Below are positions 18,238 through 27,775 of a stretch of DNA of 52,192 nucleotides, piece by piece. Origin of the DNA: Alphaproteobacteria bacterium. Lineage in GTDB: Bacteria > Pseudomonadota > Alphaproteobacteria > Rhizobiales > Xanthobacteraceae. The first letter of the stretch is position 1. Each line of letters opens with the position of its first letter. Both the position numbers and the translations under genes were made by a program. The stretch lies in NCBI GenBank assembly GCA_005884765.1, contig VAZV01000157.1, forward strand, positions 1 through 52,192, given 5' to 3'. The notes under the pieces were generated by a model, which was given only the letters and a program-made list of their open reading frames with translations, was not told the origin of the DNA and did no database searches.

Positions 18238-19656
18238 ATGACCATGACGCGCCGCGGCTTTCTGTCGGCCTCCGCGGCACTTGCGACGCCGATGGTAGGC
18301 GCGCGCGCCTTTGGGGCTCCGTTGCCGCGTGAGGCCGACATTGTCGTGATCGGCGCAGGTGCTGCGGGTATCGCTGCGGCGCGGCGCATCATGGCTGCGA
18401 ACCGCAAGGTGATCGTGGTGGAGGCGGCGGGCGGGGTCGGCGGCCGCTGTCTCACCGACGTTTCGACTTTCGCGGTCCCCTTTGATCGCGGCGCGCGGTG
18501 GATGCACAATCCCGACAGCAACCCCATGATCAGGCTTGCGCGTGCCGCCGGGCTCGAGATTGTGACCGCGCCGTCGGGTCAGAAAATCCGCATAGGGCGC
18601 CGCTACGCGCGAGCCGGTGAGACCGAGGAATTCCTGGCAACGTTGGTCCGCACCAGCCGTGCCATCGATGACGCCTCGCGCAAATTCGATGTATCCTGCG
18701 CCGCCGCCTTGCCAAAGGATCTCGGCGATTGGGCAGGCACCGTCGACTTTGCACTCGGCGCCAATTTTGCCGGCAAGGATCTGAAGGATATCTCCGCTGT
18801 CGATAAAGTCCGCGCACAGGACCGCAGTTCCGTATTCGCCTGTCGGCAAGGTCTGGGGGCGCTGATCGCAAAGCTCGGCGAGCAGGTTCCGATTTCGCTG
18901 TCGACGCCCGCAAGCCGCATTGTCTGGGGCCGCGACGTCGCCGTGGAGACGCCGATCGGCAAGATCTCCGCGCGTGCTGTGATCGTTACCGTATCGAGCA
19001 GCGTGTTGACCGCGGGCAATATCAAGTTCGCACCCGATCTTCCCAAGCGCACGTTCGACGCCGCGGCGAAGCTGAGCCTCGGCAGCTACGATCACATCGC
19101 GCTGGAAATACCGGGCAATCCGTTGGGGCTGTCCGGCGATGACGTCGTCATCGAACAGAGCAACTCGACGCGGACAGCACTGCTATCGGCCAATATCGGC
19201 GGCTCGTCGCTGTGCTCGATCGATGTCGCGGGCTCGTTCGGCCGCGATCTCTCAGGCCAGGGCGAGCGGGCAATGATTGGCTTCGCGGTGGAGTGGCTCA
19301 CCAAATTGTTCGGCAGCGACGCGGCCGCCGCGGTGAAGAAGTCGAGCGCGACCCGATGGAACGCAGAGCCTTATGTGCTCGGTGCGATGTCGGCGGCCTC
19401 ACCGGGCGGCCAGCCGTCGCGAAAGATTTTGACGGAGACACTCGGCGGCGCGCTCTTCCTTGCCGGCGAAGCGACCCATGAAACGCTGTGGGGAACCGTC
19501 GACGGCGCCTGGGAGAGCGGAGAGCGTGCGGCGGAGGCGGCGCTACGCAGGATCGGCGCGCTGAAGGATACCGCACCGGTCGAGGCGCCGGCACGGACAC
19601 CGCGGCATCGCGGCGCGCCCCGCAGAACCGCGAGGCCATATTCCCCGATCGATTGA
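18238..19656 (+). CDS. Tat-exported flavin monoamine oxidase family protein
   Basis: A 472-residue FAD-dependent amine oxidase. The N-terminus is a twin-arginine signal (TRRGFLSASAALATPMVGA). The FAD dinucleotide motif VIGAGAAGIAAARR follows, with VEAAGGVGGRC, and the C-terminal FAD-covering motif is FLAGEATHETLWGTVDGAWESGERAA. It probably oxidises a primary amine or polyamine in the periplasm. It starts at the first of two ATGs (18238, 18244). It is divergent from the YiiX-like gene and convergent with the metallo-hydrolase. Confidence 0.9.
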   Translation: MTMTRRGFLSASAALATPMVGARAFGAPLPREADIVVIGAGAAGIAAARRIMAANRKVIVVEAAGGVGGRCLTDVSTFAVPFDRGARWMHNPDSNPMIRLARAAGLEIVTAPSGQKIRIGRRYARAGETEEFLATLVRTSRAIDDASRKFDVSCAAALPKDLGDWAGTVDFALGANFAGKDLKDISAVDKVRAQDRSSVFACRQGLGALIAKLGEQVPISLSTPASRIVWGRDVAVETPIGKISARAVIVTVSSSVLTAGNIKFAPDLPKRTFDAAAKLSLGSYDHIALEIPGNPLGLSGDDVVIEQSNSTRTALLSANIGGSSLCSIDVAGSFGRDLSGQGERAMIGFAVEWLTKLFGSDAAAAVKKSSATRWNAEPYVLGAMSAASPGGQPSRKILTETLGGALFLAGEATHETLWGTVDGAWESGERAAEAALRRIGALKDTAPVEAPARTPRHRGAPRRTARPYSPID

Positions 19657-19695
19657 TGGCGCAAGCTGCCGGCGGAATTTTGCGGGCGCATCGCG

Positions 19696-20640
19696 TCACA
19701 CCGGCAGCTTGAGCTCCATCAGGTCCTTCGCGACAATGATCCGGCCGGAATAGTTCTTCTTCACATCCTCGGTCCAGTTGTCGTCGGTCACCAGCGGGTC
19801 GTCGCCCGGCACGAAGTGGCTCATCACCAGCACCTTCACGTCGGCGGCGGCAGCGATGCGGCCGACGTCTTCGGTAGTGGTATGGCTCTCCAACAGATGT
19901 TTTTTCAGTGTCGCGCCGTTCTTGGTCTTGATCACGAGGCGATCGACCGCTGGCAAATAGAGGCATTCGTGCACCAGCACGTCGGCACCTTTTGCGAATT
20001 CCGCAAGCTTCGGATTGTAGGCGGTATCGCTGGAGAAAACGACAGTGCCGTCCGGCGTCTCGAATTTATAGGCAAAGTTATCGACGATCGGCGGATGTGG
20101 CGTGCGGAAGGCCGTCACCTTCACGTCCGGCGTCTGCAGCACAACCCCATCCTCGGTGATGTCCTTGGCGACCAATAGCGGCCGTGGATCGGGCCGGCCT
20201 TCATCCGCTATCCGGGTCTCGACGTCGAACTTGTTCAGTTCCCAATAGGTTTTGGTCATCGCCTCGATACCGTTGGGACCGAATGAATGGATTGGCGTCG
20301 ACAGTCCGGCGACCCAGGCGTTGTAGAAAAGGTTGCCGTATTCGAGATTGTGATCCGAGTGGTGATGACTGATGAAGATGTATTTCACCGACGGAATCGG
20401 CACGCCGGCGCTGACGAGCTGGCGGCTCACGCCCATGCCACAATCGATCACGAAGGGCGTGTCGTTCACCACAACGAGATTGGCGGGATTTGAAGCGCCG
20501 ACACCGATCCGCGGTCCGCCCTTGGTGCCCAGGAACACGATCCGCGTGCGCGGCTTCGCGGTTTGCGCGAACCCGGGTGAGGTTGCGAATGCGGCGGCGC
20601 TGCTGAGCGCCAGCTTCAGCGCACTGCGGCGATCGATCAT
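19696..20640 (-). CDS. Tat-exported metallo-beta-lactamase-fold hydrolase
   Basis: A 314-residue MBL-fold enzyme, closest in layout to RNase Z/arylsulfatase-like periplasmic hydrolases. It has a Tat-type signal (MIDRRSALKLALSSAAAFA) ending near GFAQ. The zinc motif is ISHHHSDHN (about residues 90-98), with later ligands in FSSDTAYNPK and VMSHFVPGDD. Substrate unknown; export makes a tRNA-processing role unlikely. It lies 38 bases upstream of the end of the TauE/SafE start region on the same strand. Confidence 0.85.
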   Translation of the reverse strand: MIDRRSALKLALSSAAAFATSPGFAQTAKPRTRIVFLGTKGGPRIGVGASNPANLVVVNDTPFVIDCGMGVSRQLVSAGVPIPSVKYIFISHHHSDHNLEYGNLFYNAWVAGLSTPIHSFGPNGIEAMTKTYWELNKFDVETRIADEGRPDPRPLLVAKDITEDGVVLQTPDVKVTAFRTPHPPIVDNFAYKFETPDGTVVFSSDTAYNPKLAEFAKGADVLVHECLYLPAVDRLVIKTKNGATLKKHLLESHTTTEDVGRIAAAADVKVLVMSHFVPGDDPLVTDDNWTEDVKKNYSGRIIVAKDLMELKLPV

Positions 20641-20677
20641 GGAATTCTCCCGGGCATGCTGGGCGTCGCCGGTGAGC

Positions 20678-21454
20678 CTAGCGCCCGCGAAGCACGCCGT
20701 CGAGCATCGGCAGGCCGACGACGACTGCCGCCGCGATCAGGACATAGCAGATCGATCGGAACACGCTCTCGCTGGCCTTGCCAAACAGCGACGCGCCGAA
20801 CGCGACACCGATGCCGTAGACCGGACCGACCATCAGCGAAAACTTGATCGATTCCGCGGTGATCAGGCCGGTGGTTGCATAACTCACGGCGGAAAAGAAA
20901 TCCGATGCGCCAAAGAACAGCAAGATGTTGGCACGCGCGATCACGGACGGGATCGGCCGCCCGAGCCAATAGCCGACGATCGGAGGCCCGCCGGTTTGCG
21001 CGAGGCCGCTGCAGAAACCGGACAGGCCGCCGATGCCAATGGAAAGCGCGGCATGATCCCCGCCGCGATAGCGCCAGCCTGATACCAGCAGCAGCAATAG
21101 CGCGAACACGAAAGCCGAGATGATCCAGCGCGTCGTCACAGGATCGAGCCGGCTCAGGAAGTACGTTCCGATGGGCACGCCGATCAGCGCGCCGAACACC
21201 ATGACTGCCGTTGCCTTGCGGTCGGCGCGCTTCCACGCGTTCGGGATCAGCGGTGCCGCCGCGACGAAATCGATGATCAGCAAAAGCGCTGCGACCAGGC
21301 GCGGCGCCGCCATGCTGCTTGCGAGAGGCATGAAGATCAGCGCAGAGCCGAAGCCGGAAAATCCGCGCGCGGTCCCAGATATGAAGGCAATCGTGCAGAT
21401 GGCGATCGCGGCATTGACGCTGACCTCCGGTGGGATCAGGTCCGGCAAGATCAT
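20678..21454 (-). CDS. TauE/SafE-family membrane permease
   Basis: A 258-residue polytopic membrane protein of the TauE/SafE family, associated with export or uptake of sulfite, sulfoacetate and other organic anions. About eight hydrophobic segments are visible, and both family half-repeats occur ([19 protein letters not shown] near the start; [23 protein letters not shown] in the middle). Its ATG overlaps the pheT stop by 4 bases (ATGA), so it is translated from the infC-rpmI-rplT-pheST transcript. The coupling to a tRNA synthetase is unexpected, and the substrate is unknown. Confidence 0.88.
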   Translation of the reverse strand: MILPDLIPPEVSVNAAIAICTIAFISGTARGFSGFGSALIFMPLASSMAAPRLVAALLLIIDFVAAAPLIPNAWKRADRKATAVMVFGALIGVPIGTYFLSRLDPVTTRWIISAFVFALLLLLVSGWRYRGGDHAALSIGIGGLSGFCSGLAQTGGPPIVGYWLGRPIPSVIARANILLFFGASDFFSAVSYATTGLITAESIKFSLMVGPVYGIGVAFGASLFGKASESVFRSICYVLIAAAVVVGLPMLDGVLRGR

Positions 21455-23859
21455 CCGCGCAAGACGCCGCCGGTCTTCTTCGTTACTTCGGCGACGATCC
21501 TCGCCGCCACCGCATCGATTTCCTGATCGGTCATGGTCCTTTCGCGCGGCTGCATGGTCACGGCGATGGCGATCGACTTCTTGTTGTCATCGATGCCCTT
21601 GCCTTCATAAACATCGAACACGGTGACATCCGCAATCAGCTTCTTGTCGATGCCCTGCGCTGCGCGCACGATGTCGCCGGCCTTGACGTTGCGGTCGACG
21701 ATGAAGGCGAAATCGCGCGACACTGGCTGGAACGCGGAGAGCTCGAGCACCGGCTTAGCGCGGGTCGGCTTCTGCCTGGCCGCCGGAATACGCTCGAGGA
21801 TCACCTCGAACGCCATCAAGGGGCCGTCGGCGCCGAGCTGCTCCAGCGTGCGCGGATGCAATTCGCCGAAATATCCGAGCACGTTTTGCGGCCCGATCTG
21901 GATGGTGCCGGAGCGGCCGGGATGCAGCCAGCTCGCTCCGCTCGGCGCGATCTGCAGCGCCTGTATCGGCGCTCCGACGGCAGCGAGCACTGCGAGCGCA
22001 TCGGCCTTGGCATCCAGCGCATCTGCCGTCTTCGAGCCGGACCAGTGCCGCCCCAAGCCTTGCGACGAGGCAAAGCCGTGGCGCACGCCCGATGCCGCTG
22101 TCAGTTGATCCTCAGGTCTATCGCCCTTGAAGATCTGGCCGACTTCGAACAGCGCCGCATCCAGAAAGCCGCGATTGCCATTGGCCTGCACGGCGGCGAC
22201 CAGGCCGGGCAGCAGGCTCGGCCGCATGTCGGAGAGGTCGGAAGCGATGGGGTTGGCGAGCGCAAGTTCGCTCGCTCCGCCGCCGAACAATTCGGCCGCA
22301 GGTCTTGAGATGAACGACCACGTCACCGCTTCGACCATGCCGCGCGCGGCGAGCGCGCGCTTGGCGAGGCGCGTGCGCAGTTGGATCTGGGTCAGCACCG
22401 GCTTGCGCGGCTCCTCGCCGCGCCCGAACGGCGTCATCGGCACCTTGTCGACGCCGACGATGCGCACGATCTCCTCTACGATATCGGCCTTGCCGTGCAC
22501 ATCGGTACGCCAGGAGGGGATCGCGACCTTCACGACCGGGCCGCTGCCCGCCATCATGAAACCGAGATGGCTGAGGATGCGCCGCATCTCGACCATCGGC
22601 ACGTCGATGCCGGCGAGCCGCTTGACCTCGGTCAACGGAAACTCAATCACGCGGTCGTCGCCAAAGCTCTTGCCGACCACGACGTTCTCCGACGGCGAGC
22701 CGCCGCAGATCTCCATCACCAGGCGCGTTGCCAGCTCCAGCCCCGGCACCATGAAGGCTGGATCGACGCCGCGCTCGAAACGATAGCGCGCGTCCGAATT
22801 GATGCCGAGCTTGCGGCCGGTGTGGGCGATGTTGATCTCGTTCCACAGCGCCGATTCGATCAGCACGTCGGTGGTGTTCGCGTCGCAGCCGGAGGCTTCG
22901 CCGCCCATGATGCCCGCGAGCGATTCGACGCCGTGATCGTCCGCGATCACGCACATGCCGGCATCGAGCGTATAGGTGCGGCCGTCGAGCGCCAGCAGCG
23001 TTTCGCCGTCGCGCGCGCGGCGCACGGTGAGATTGCCGCTTACCTTCCCGGCGTCGAACACGTGTAGGGGGCGGGCGCGGTCGTACGTCATGAAGTTGGT
23101 GATATCGACCAGCGCGTTGATCGGCCGCAAGCCGATCGAGCTCAGTCGCCGCTGCAGCCATTCCGGGGACGCCCCGTTCTTGACCCCCCGTACCAGCCGC
23201 ACCGCGAAGCCGGGACAAAGGCTCGCATCTTCGACCGTCACGTTGACCGGGCAGGGGAATTCACCCTTGACCGGCTTGATGCCGGGATCCCTGAACTTGC
23301 CCATGTCGGCGGCTGAAAGATCGCGGGCGATGCCGTGCACGCCCGCGCAGTCTTGCCGGTTCGGCGTCAGGTTGATCTCGAAGACGGGATCGCCGAGCGC
23401 AGCCCATTGCGCGTAGGGCGCACCAACCGGCGCATCGGCCGGCAGCTCCATGATGCCGTCGTGATTCTCCGAAAGCTGCAGTTCCGCCTCAGAGCACAGC
23501 ATGCCGCGGCTCTCGACGCCGCGGATGGTGCCGACGCCAAGCGTGATGTTCTTGCCGGGGATGAAGGTGCCAGGGGCCGAGAACACGCTGATCAACCCGG
23601 CGCGCGCATTCGGCGCGCCGCAAACGACCTGCACCGGCGCGCTGCCGTTGCCGGGATCGACCATGCACACCCGCAGCCGGTCCGCGTTGGGATGCTGTTC
23701 GGCGGAAATCACCCGCGCGATGGTGAACGGCGCCAGCGCCTTCGCCTTGTCGTCGATCTTCTCGACCTCAAGCCCGATCATGGTGAGCTTGTCGGCGAGT
23801 TTTTCGACCGGCTCGTCGGTGTCGAGATGTTCCTTCAGCCAGGAGAGCGAGAATTTCAC
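21451..23859 (-). CDS. pheT: Phenylalanine-tRNA ligase beta subunit
   Basis: Charges tRNA-Phe together with PheS as an alpha2-beta2 enzyme. The 802 residues contain an N-terminal tRNA-binding EMAP-like domain ([26 protein letters not shown]), B3/B4 editing domain, B5 domain and a C-terminal anticodon-binding FDX-ACB domain ([16 protein letters not shown]). It starts at GTG 23859, which overlaps the pheS stop (GTGA). The open frame running upstream to 24135 is an alternative reading of pheS. Its own stop overlaps the start of the TauE/SafE gene. Confidence 0.97.
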   Translation of the reverse strand: MKFSLSWLKEHLDTDEPVEKLADKLTMIGLEVEKIDDKAKALAPFTIARVISAEQHPNADRLRVCMVDPGNGSAPVQVVCGAPNARAGLISVFSAPGTFIPGKNITLGVGTIRGVESRGMLCSEAELQLSENHDGIMELPADAPVGAPYAQWAALGDPVFEINLTPNRQDCAGVHGIARDLSAADMGKFRDPGIKPVKGEFPCPVNVTVEDASLCPGFAVRLVRGVKNGASPEWLQRRLSSIGLRPINALVDITNFMTYDRARPLHVFDAGKVSGNLTVRRARDGETLLALDGRTYTLDAGMCVIADDHGVESLAGIMGGEASGCDANTTDVLIESALWNEINIAHTGRKLGINSDARYRFERGVDPAFMVPGLELATRLVMEICGGSPSENVVVGKSFGDDRVIEFPLTEVKRLAGIDVPMVEMRRILSHLGFMMAGSGPVVKVAIPSWRTDVHGKADIVEEIVRIVGVDKVPMTPFGRGEEPRKPVLTQIQLRTRLAKRALAARGMVEAVTWSFISRPAAELFGGGASELALANPIASDLSDMRPSLLPGLVAAVQANGNRGFLDAALFEVGQIFKGDRPEDQLTAASGVRHGFASSQGLGRHWSGSKTADALDAKADALAVLAAVGAPIQALQIAPSGASWLHPGRSGTIQIGPQNVLGYFGELHPRTLEQLGADGPLMAFEVILERIPAARQKPTRAKPVLELSAFQPVSRDFAFIVDRNVKAGDIVRAAQGIDKKLIADVTVFDVYEGKGIDDNKKSIAIAVTMQPRERTMTDQEIDAVAARIVAEVTKKTGGVLRG

Positions 23860-24938
23860 GAACTCAGCCCTCCCGCCAGGCTCGGGACCTCGAGCGGCTT
23901 GAAGCCGTAGTGACTGAGCCAGCGCACGTCGCTCTCGAACAATTGCCGCAAATCGGACATGCCGTATTTCAACATCGCGATGCGGTCGATCCCCATACCC
24001 CAGGCAAAGCCCTGATAGACGTCGGGATCGATATCGCAGGCGCGCAGCACGTTTGGATGCACCATGCCGCAGCCCAGAATCTCCAGCCAGTCCTCGCCCT
24101 CGCCGAAACGGATTTCGCCGTTGTCGCGCCGGCACTGGATGTCGACTTCAAGCGATGGCTCGGTGAACGGAAAGAACGACGGCCGGAACCTCATATTGAT
24201 GTGATCGACCTCGAAGAATGCCTTGCAGAACTCGTGCAGGATCCATTTGAGGTGGCCGAGATGCGAGCCTTTGTCGACGACGAGGCCCTCGACCTGGTGG
24301 AACTGCGGCGTATGGGTCGCGTCCGAATCGATACGGTAGGTGCGCCCCGGACAAACCACACGGATCGGCGGCTGTTGGCTCAGCATGGTGCGCACCTGCA
24401 CCGGCGAGGTGTGCGTTCGCAGCAGCATGCGCGAACCATCTTCCTTCGGCTTGAAGAAGAAGGTGTCGTGCATCTCCCGCGCCGGATGGCCTTCCGGGAA
24501 ATTCAACCTGGTGAAGTTGTAATCATCGGTCTCGATGTCGGGACCCTCGGCGATCGCAAATCCCATATCGGCGAAAATCGCGGTCAGCTCGTCCATCACC
24601 TGGCTGAGCGGATGAATCCGGCCCGCTTCCGCCGGAGTCTCGCGCAGCGGCAGCGTGACGTCGATGGTCTCGGATGCGAGTCGCGCATCAAGCGCTGCCG
24701 ATTTCAGGACGTCGCGGCGCGCGGCGAGCGCCTCCGTCACCTTGTCCTTGGCGAGGTTGATCGCCGCACCTTGCGTCTTGCGCTCGTCCGGCGACATCTT
24801 GCCGAGCGTGGCCAGCAACGCGGAGATCGAGCCCTTCTTGCCCAGCGCCGCGACGCGCACAGCTTCCAGCGCTGCTTCATCGCCGGCGGCAGCGATCTGG
24901 TCGAGGATTTCCGTTTCGAGTTTGGCGAGGCCGGACAT
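23856..24938 (-). CDS. pheS: Phenylalanine-tRNA ligase alpha subunit
   Basis: Catalytic class II synthetase subunit of 360 residues. There is an N-terminal coiled-coil tRNA-binding arm (residues 1-90), then motif 2 ([22 protein letters not shown]) and motif 3 ([17 protein letters not shown]). The conserved GRIHPLSQ and FFPFTEPS segments are present. It lies about 215 bases after rplT on the same strand; the gap holds palindromic repeats. Confidence 0.98.
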   Translation of the reverse strand: MSGLAKLETEILDQIAAAGDEAALEAVRVAALGKKGSISALLATLGKMSPDERKTQGAAINLAKDKVTEALAARRDVLKSAALDARLASETIDVTLPLRETPAEAGRIHPLSQVMDELTAIFADMGFAIAEGPDIETDDYNFTRLNFPEGHPAREMHDTFFFKPKEDGSRMLLRTHTSPVQVRTMLSQQPPIRVVCPGRTYRIDSDATHTPQFHQVEGLVVDKGSHLGHLKWILHEFCKAFFEVDHINMRFRPSFFPFTEPSLEVDIQCRRDNGEIRFGEGEDWLEILGCGMVHPNVLRACDIDPDVYQGFAWGMGIDRIAMLKYGMSDLRQLFESDVRWLSHYGFKPLEVPSLAGGLSS

Positions 24939-24981
24939 GGCAATCCCTTTCGCTAGGATGCTAATCCCATGCTCCTAGCTG

Positions 24982-25112
24982 CGTCATGCCCGGCCATAGC
25001 ATGTCTGCTTTTCGTAGACTGCGTAAACTTGTCTGCGACGCCGGGCATCCACTTCTTGGCGCGCTCCGCAAGGGGACGACGTGGATGGCCGGGACAAAGC
25101 CCGGCCATGACG
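24982..25112. repeat. REP-like palindromic cluster between rplT and pheS
   Basis: The gap holds several related GC-rich inverted repeats. ATGGCCGGG-ACAAAG-CCCGGCCAT (25085-25108) is a perfect 9-bp hairpin. CGTCATGCCCGGCCAT (24982-24997) is complementary to its right half, and GCCGGGCATCCAC pairs imperfectly with GTGGATGGCCGGG. Such CGTCATGCCCGG...CCGGCCATGACG elements are typical dispersed repeats of Bradyrhizobium-like genomes. Lacking T-tracts, they may act as transcript-stabilising or pausing structures inside the rplT-pheS mRNA. Confidence 0.65.
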
Positions 25113-25152
25113 GCTTCCAAGACGTGGCGGAGCGCAAATGAAGAGCGAAGCG

Positions 25153-25512
25153 TCACGCTGCCAGCGCGGCCTTGGCCTTCTCGGCGATTGCCTGGAACGT
25201 CGCCGGCTCGTGGATGGCGAGATCCGACAGCACCTTGCGGTCCACAGTAATGCCGGATTTGGAAAGGCCGTTGATAAAGACGCTGTAAGTCATGCCAAAG
25301 GGACGGACCGCGGCGTTCAGGCGCTGGATCCAAAGTGCCCGAAAAGTGCGCTTCTTGCGTTTGCGATCGCGGAAGGCATATTGCCCGGCCTTCTCGACCG
25401 CGGCTTTGGCGGCGCGGATGGTGTTCTTGCGGCGGCCATGGAATCCCTTGGCGGCCTTGTAGACTTTCTTGTGCTTGGCGTGAGAGGTCACACCGCGTTT
25501 GACGCGAGACAT
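25153..25512 (-). CDS. rplT: 50S ribosomal protein L20
   Basis: A 119-residue large-subunit protein that binds 23S rRNA early in assembly. The basic N-terminus [19 protein letters not shown] and the globular end ([17 protein letters not shown]) are canonical. It is 80 bases downstream of rpmI in the infC-rpmI-rplT order conserved across bacteria. In other bacteria L20 represses its own mRNA; a control site here was not identified with certainty. Confidence 0.98.
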   Translation of the reverse strand: MSRVKRGVTSHAKHKKVYKAAKGFHGRRKNTIRAAKAAVEKAGQYAFRDRKRKKRTFRALWIQRLNAAVRPFGMTYSVFINGLSKSGITVDRKVLSDLAIHEPATFQAIAEKAKAALAA

Positions 25513-25592
25513 GACTTAAATCCTCGATTTGAAAAGAGCTGACAGGTCGCCGCGCGAACGCGGCTCGGCTTTGCGACGAGAAGCGCGCGCGA

Positions 25593-25793
25593 TCAGGCGT
25601 TCGGCAAGAAGTACCTCTTGACGTTGTCGCCGTCGGTCTTGAACAGCACGCGGGTGCCGCGAAGCTGGCGAATCTGCTTCTTTGTCCGCTTGATCATGCC
25701 GTGGCGCTTGCCGCGCTGGGCGTGCATCACTTTGCCGTTGGCAGTCACCTTGAAGCGCTTTTTGGCGCCCGACTTGGTCTTCAGCTTGGGCAT
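25593..25793 (-). CDS. rpmI: 50S ribosomal protein L35
   Basis: A 66-residue basic ribosomal protein ([40 protein letters not shown]). An AGGAGAGCC ribosome site precedes the ATG at 25793. It lies between infC and rplT, 80 bases from rplT and separated from infC by a 404-base gap. Confidence 0.98.
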   Translation of the reverse strand: MPKLKTKSGAKKRFKVTANGKVMHAQRGKRHGMIKRTKKQIRQLRGTRVLFKTDGDNVKRYFLPNA

Positions 25794-25821
25794 TTGGCTC
25801 TCCTATCGGCCGCAGGAAGAC

Positions 25822-25837
25822 GCGCCCAAAGGGGCGC
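25822..25837 (-). promoter_or_regulatory. Hairpin in the rpmI leader
   Basis: A perfect 6-bp GC stem (GCGCCC and GGGCGC) with a 4-base loop, 29 bases upstream of the rpmI ATG on the mRNA. It has no T-tract. Its place in the leader of the L35-L20 messenger makes it a candidate for L20 autoregulation or attenuation, but this rests on position alone. Confidence 0.3.
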
Positions 25838-26143
25838 TTTCGCGGCTAAAATGCTCGTTAGAGCGTTGAAAGTGCTCAAGTTTCTCAAAAAAAAGAAACC
25901 CGCACGGGCATCGACACGGCAGCCCTTGATCAGCCGGGCGATGAAGGCTGGGCTTATGGCAGAGCGGAAGCGAATTGGCAACGATGAACCGCGGAAGGCG
26001 ATCCTCTGACGAACTGCGTGGTGCCACTAACACCAAGCTCATAACAGGACAGAGTATGACCGGTTCTCACCAATCGATTGCCGCCCTCGCCGTTTTTTTT
26101 CCGCGCCAGATCACCTGAGCTGATCGGCGGCCAAAGAAATCGA

Positions 26144-26164
26144 CCCGCCAGATCGTCTGACGGG
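26144..26164 (-). terminator. Candidate terminator after infC
   Basis: CCCGCCAGA-TCG-TCTGACGGG pairs along 9 bases with one wobble or mismatch. It starts about 30 bases past the infC stop. On the infC strand the stem is followed by TCGATTTCTTT, a moderate U-rich run. On the plus strand it is followed by CCGTTTTC. Function as terminator or attenuator is inferred. Confidence 0.5.
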
Positions 26165-26197
26165 CCGTTTTCAAGTCGGCAATCCCACTAACACCAA

Positions 26198-26737
26198 TCA
26201 GCGCGGCGCCAGCACCATCACCACCTGGCGGCCTTCAAATCTTGCGTCCTGCTCGACCTTGGCGATCTCGGCGACGTCGCTCTTGACCTTGTCCAGGAGC
26301 TTGGTGCCGATCTCCTGGTGCGCCATTTCGCGGCCGCGATAGCGCAAGGTGACTTTGACCTTGTCGCCCTCCTCGAAGAAACGCTGCATCGCGCGCATTT
26401 TCACGTCGTAGTCGTGATCGTCGATCATCGGCCGCAGCTTGATCTCCTTGATCTCGACGACCTTCTGTTTCTTGCGGGCTTCCGCGGCTTTTTTCTGCGC
26501 GGAATATTTGAACTTCCCGTAGTCCATGATCTTGCAAACGGGAGGATTGGTGTTCGGCGAAATCTCCACAAGATCCATGCCCGCTTCGAGGGCCATCTTG
26601 ATGGCGACCACGGTTTCGACGGTTCCGTGGTTCGTACCATTCTGATCGATCAGCTGGATCTGCGCGTTGCGGATATCATCATTGGTGCGCGGCCCGTCTT
26701 TGGTGGCAGCGGGCGGGGCTCTGTTGGGACGGCGAAT
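26198..26737 (-). CDS. infC: Translation initiation factor IF-3 (AUU start)
   Basis: IF-3 binds the 30S subunit, checks start-codon pairing and blocks 50S joining. The N-domain ([33 protein letters not shown]), the lysine-rich linker ([18 protein letters not shown]) and the C-domain ([32 protein letters not shown]) are complete. No ATG, GTG or TTG fits the family start. An ATT at 26737 lies 6 bases after a GGAGAG ribosome site and gives 179 residues. infC uses AUU in E. coli and many bacteria, allowing IF-3 to limit its own translation. An upstream ATG at 26809 gives an atypical extension. First gene of the minus-strand translation block. Confidence 0.95.
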   Translation of the reverse strand: MRRPNRAPPAATKDGPRTNDDIRNAQIQLIDQNGTNHGTVETVVAIKMALEAGMDLVEISPNTNPPVCKIMDYGKFKYSAQKKAAEARKKQKVVEIKEIKLRPMIDDHDYDVKMRAMQRFFEEGDKVKVTLRYRGREMAHQEIGTKLLDKVKSDVAEIAKVEQDARFEGRQVVMVLAPR

Positions 26738-26749
26738 GGGTAGCTCTCC
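26735..26749 (-). promoter_or_regulatory. infC ribosome site with AUU initiation codon
   Basis: On the minus strand the sequence is GGAGAG-CTACCC-ATT, followed by the family-typical N-terminus [10 protein letters not shown]. The spacing of 6 bases is ideal. The rare codon is the known basis of IF-3 autoregulation. Confidence 0.8.
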
Positions 26750-26862
26750 AAAGTTGTGAACGAAGGTGACAGTGTGAAGGAAGAAGCCCCAACGGGCAAG
26801 CAAACTCACAGCTCAAGGTACGAAAAACCATCAAATGCGAAGCATTTTGGTCACGCAGGGCG

Positions 26863-26891
26863 ACATAGCCACCAATCGCCCGTTCCGCAAG
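26863..26891 (-). promoter_or_regulatory. Candidate infC promoter
   Basis: On the minus strand CTTGCG is followed after 17 bases by CTATGT, similar to the alphaproteobacterial vegetative pattern CTTGAC-N17-CTATAT. It would give a leader of about 120 bases before the AUU start. The divergent hydrolase gene starts about 90 bases beyond it. Confidence 0.35.
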
Positions 26892-26976
26892 CGCAGGGAA
26901 TGCCTTAGGTCGTTATTGGCGTCCATTGATCGACTGCGGGCGCCCGCTCCAACAACAAAACCGAGTAAAACGTTCC

Positions 26977-27771
26977 ATGATGAATTCGACGGCAGGTCCC
27001 ACTGAGTCACCCGCGTTCATCGAGGTCGGCAAAGGTAGCGCCATGCGCCGGATCGCGGTACGCGCCCGCGCCGGCCAAGCGCCGGGGCTGTTCTGGCTCG
27101 CCGGTTTCAACTCGGACATGGTGGGCACGAAGGCACTCGCGCTCGATGCCTGGGCGGCGGAACATGGCCGCGCCTGCGTCCGCTTCGACTATTCCGGCCA
27201 CGGCGAATCCGGTGGCCGCTTCGAAGAAGGCACTATCGGGCGCTGGCTGGAAGAGAGTGTGGCGGTGTTCCAGCAATTCTGCCGCGGACCTCAGGTGGTG
27301 ATCGGCTCCTCAATGGGCGGCTGGATCGCGCTGCTGCTCGCGCGCGAGATCGCAAAACAGGCTGGCGGCGTCTCGCTGGCCGGCCTCGTGCTGATCGCGC
27401 CGGCACCGGATTTTACCGAGGAGCTGATGTGGAATGGCTTTTCGCCCGAGATTCGCCAGGAGATCGAGACCAGGGGCGTTTGGCTGCGGCCATCAGAATA
27501 TGGCGACGGCACGCCCTATCCGATCACGCGCGCCTTGATCGAGGAGGGCCGCAACCATTTGTTGCTGGGCGGCTCGATCGATGTCGGTTGCCCGGTGCGC
27601 ATCCTGCAAGGCGCCCAGGACAGGGATGTGCCGTGGAAGCATGCCTTGGCGCTCGCGCATCGGTTGCCAGCCGACGACGTCGTGCTGACGGTGATCCAGG
27701 ACGGCGATCACCGCCTGTCGCGGCCGCAGGACATTGCGCGTATTATCGCCGCGGTAGAGGAGATCAGGTGA
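26977..27771 (+). CDS. Alpha/beta hydrolase
   Basis: A 264-residue serine hydrolase. The nucleophile elbow is VIGSSMGGWIALLLA (Ser about residue 113), the acid is Asp in LQGAQDRDVPW, and the His is in QDGDHRLSRP. CVRFDYSGHGESGG is the oxyanion-side strand-loop. The layout resembles ABHD10-like esterases/thioesterases; the substrate is unknown. The ATG-ATG pair at 26977/26980 is chosen over the ATG at 26926, which would put non-conserved residues in front. It is divergent from infC and converges on queG. Confidence 0.85.
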   Translation: MMNSTAGPTESPAFIEVGKGSAMRRIAVRARAGQAPGLFWLAGFNSDMVGTKALALDAWAAEHGRACVRFDYSGHGESGGRFEEGTIGRWLEESVAVFQQFCRGPQVVIGSSMGGWIALLLAREIAKQAGGVSLAGLVLIAPAPDFTEELMWNGFSPEIRQEIETRGVWLRPSEYGDGTPYPITRALIEEGRNHLLLGGSIDVGCPVRILQGAQDRDVPWKHALALAHRLPADDVVLTVIQDGDHRLSRPQDIARIIAAVEEIR

Positions 27772-27775
27772 GGAG

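Larger units (their letters stand above)
25794..26197. other. 404-base infC-rpmI intergenic region
   Basis: No gene is supported here. Reading on the minus strand from infC, a GC-rich hairpin (26144-26164) comes directly after the stop, then a run of A's (the T8 block at 26093-26100 on the plus strand). Near rpmI there is a second hairpin GCGCCC-CTTT-GGGCGC (25822-25837). The layout suggests infC can be terminated and rpmI-rplT-pheST re-initiated or attenuated separately. No promoter could be assigned with confidence. Confidence 0.45.

Noticed and set aside
18055..19095. N-terminal extension of the YiiX-like protein
   Set aside because: The extension is antisense to the amine oxidase; a strong ribosome site supports the internal ATG at 18054.
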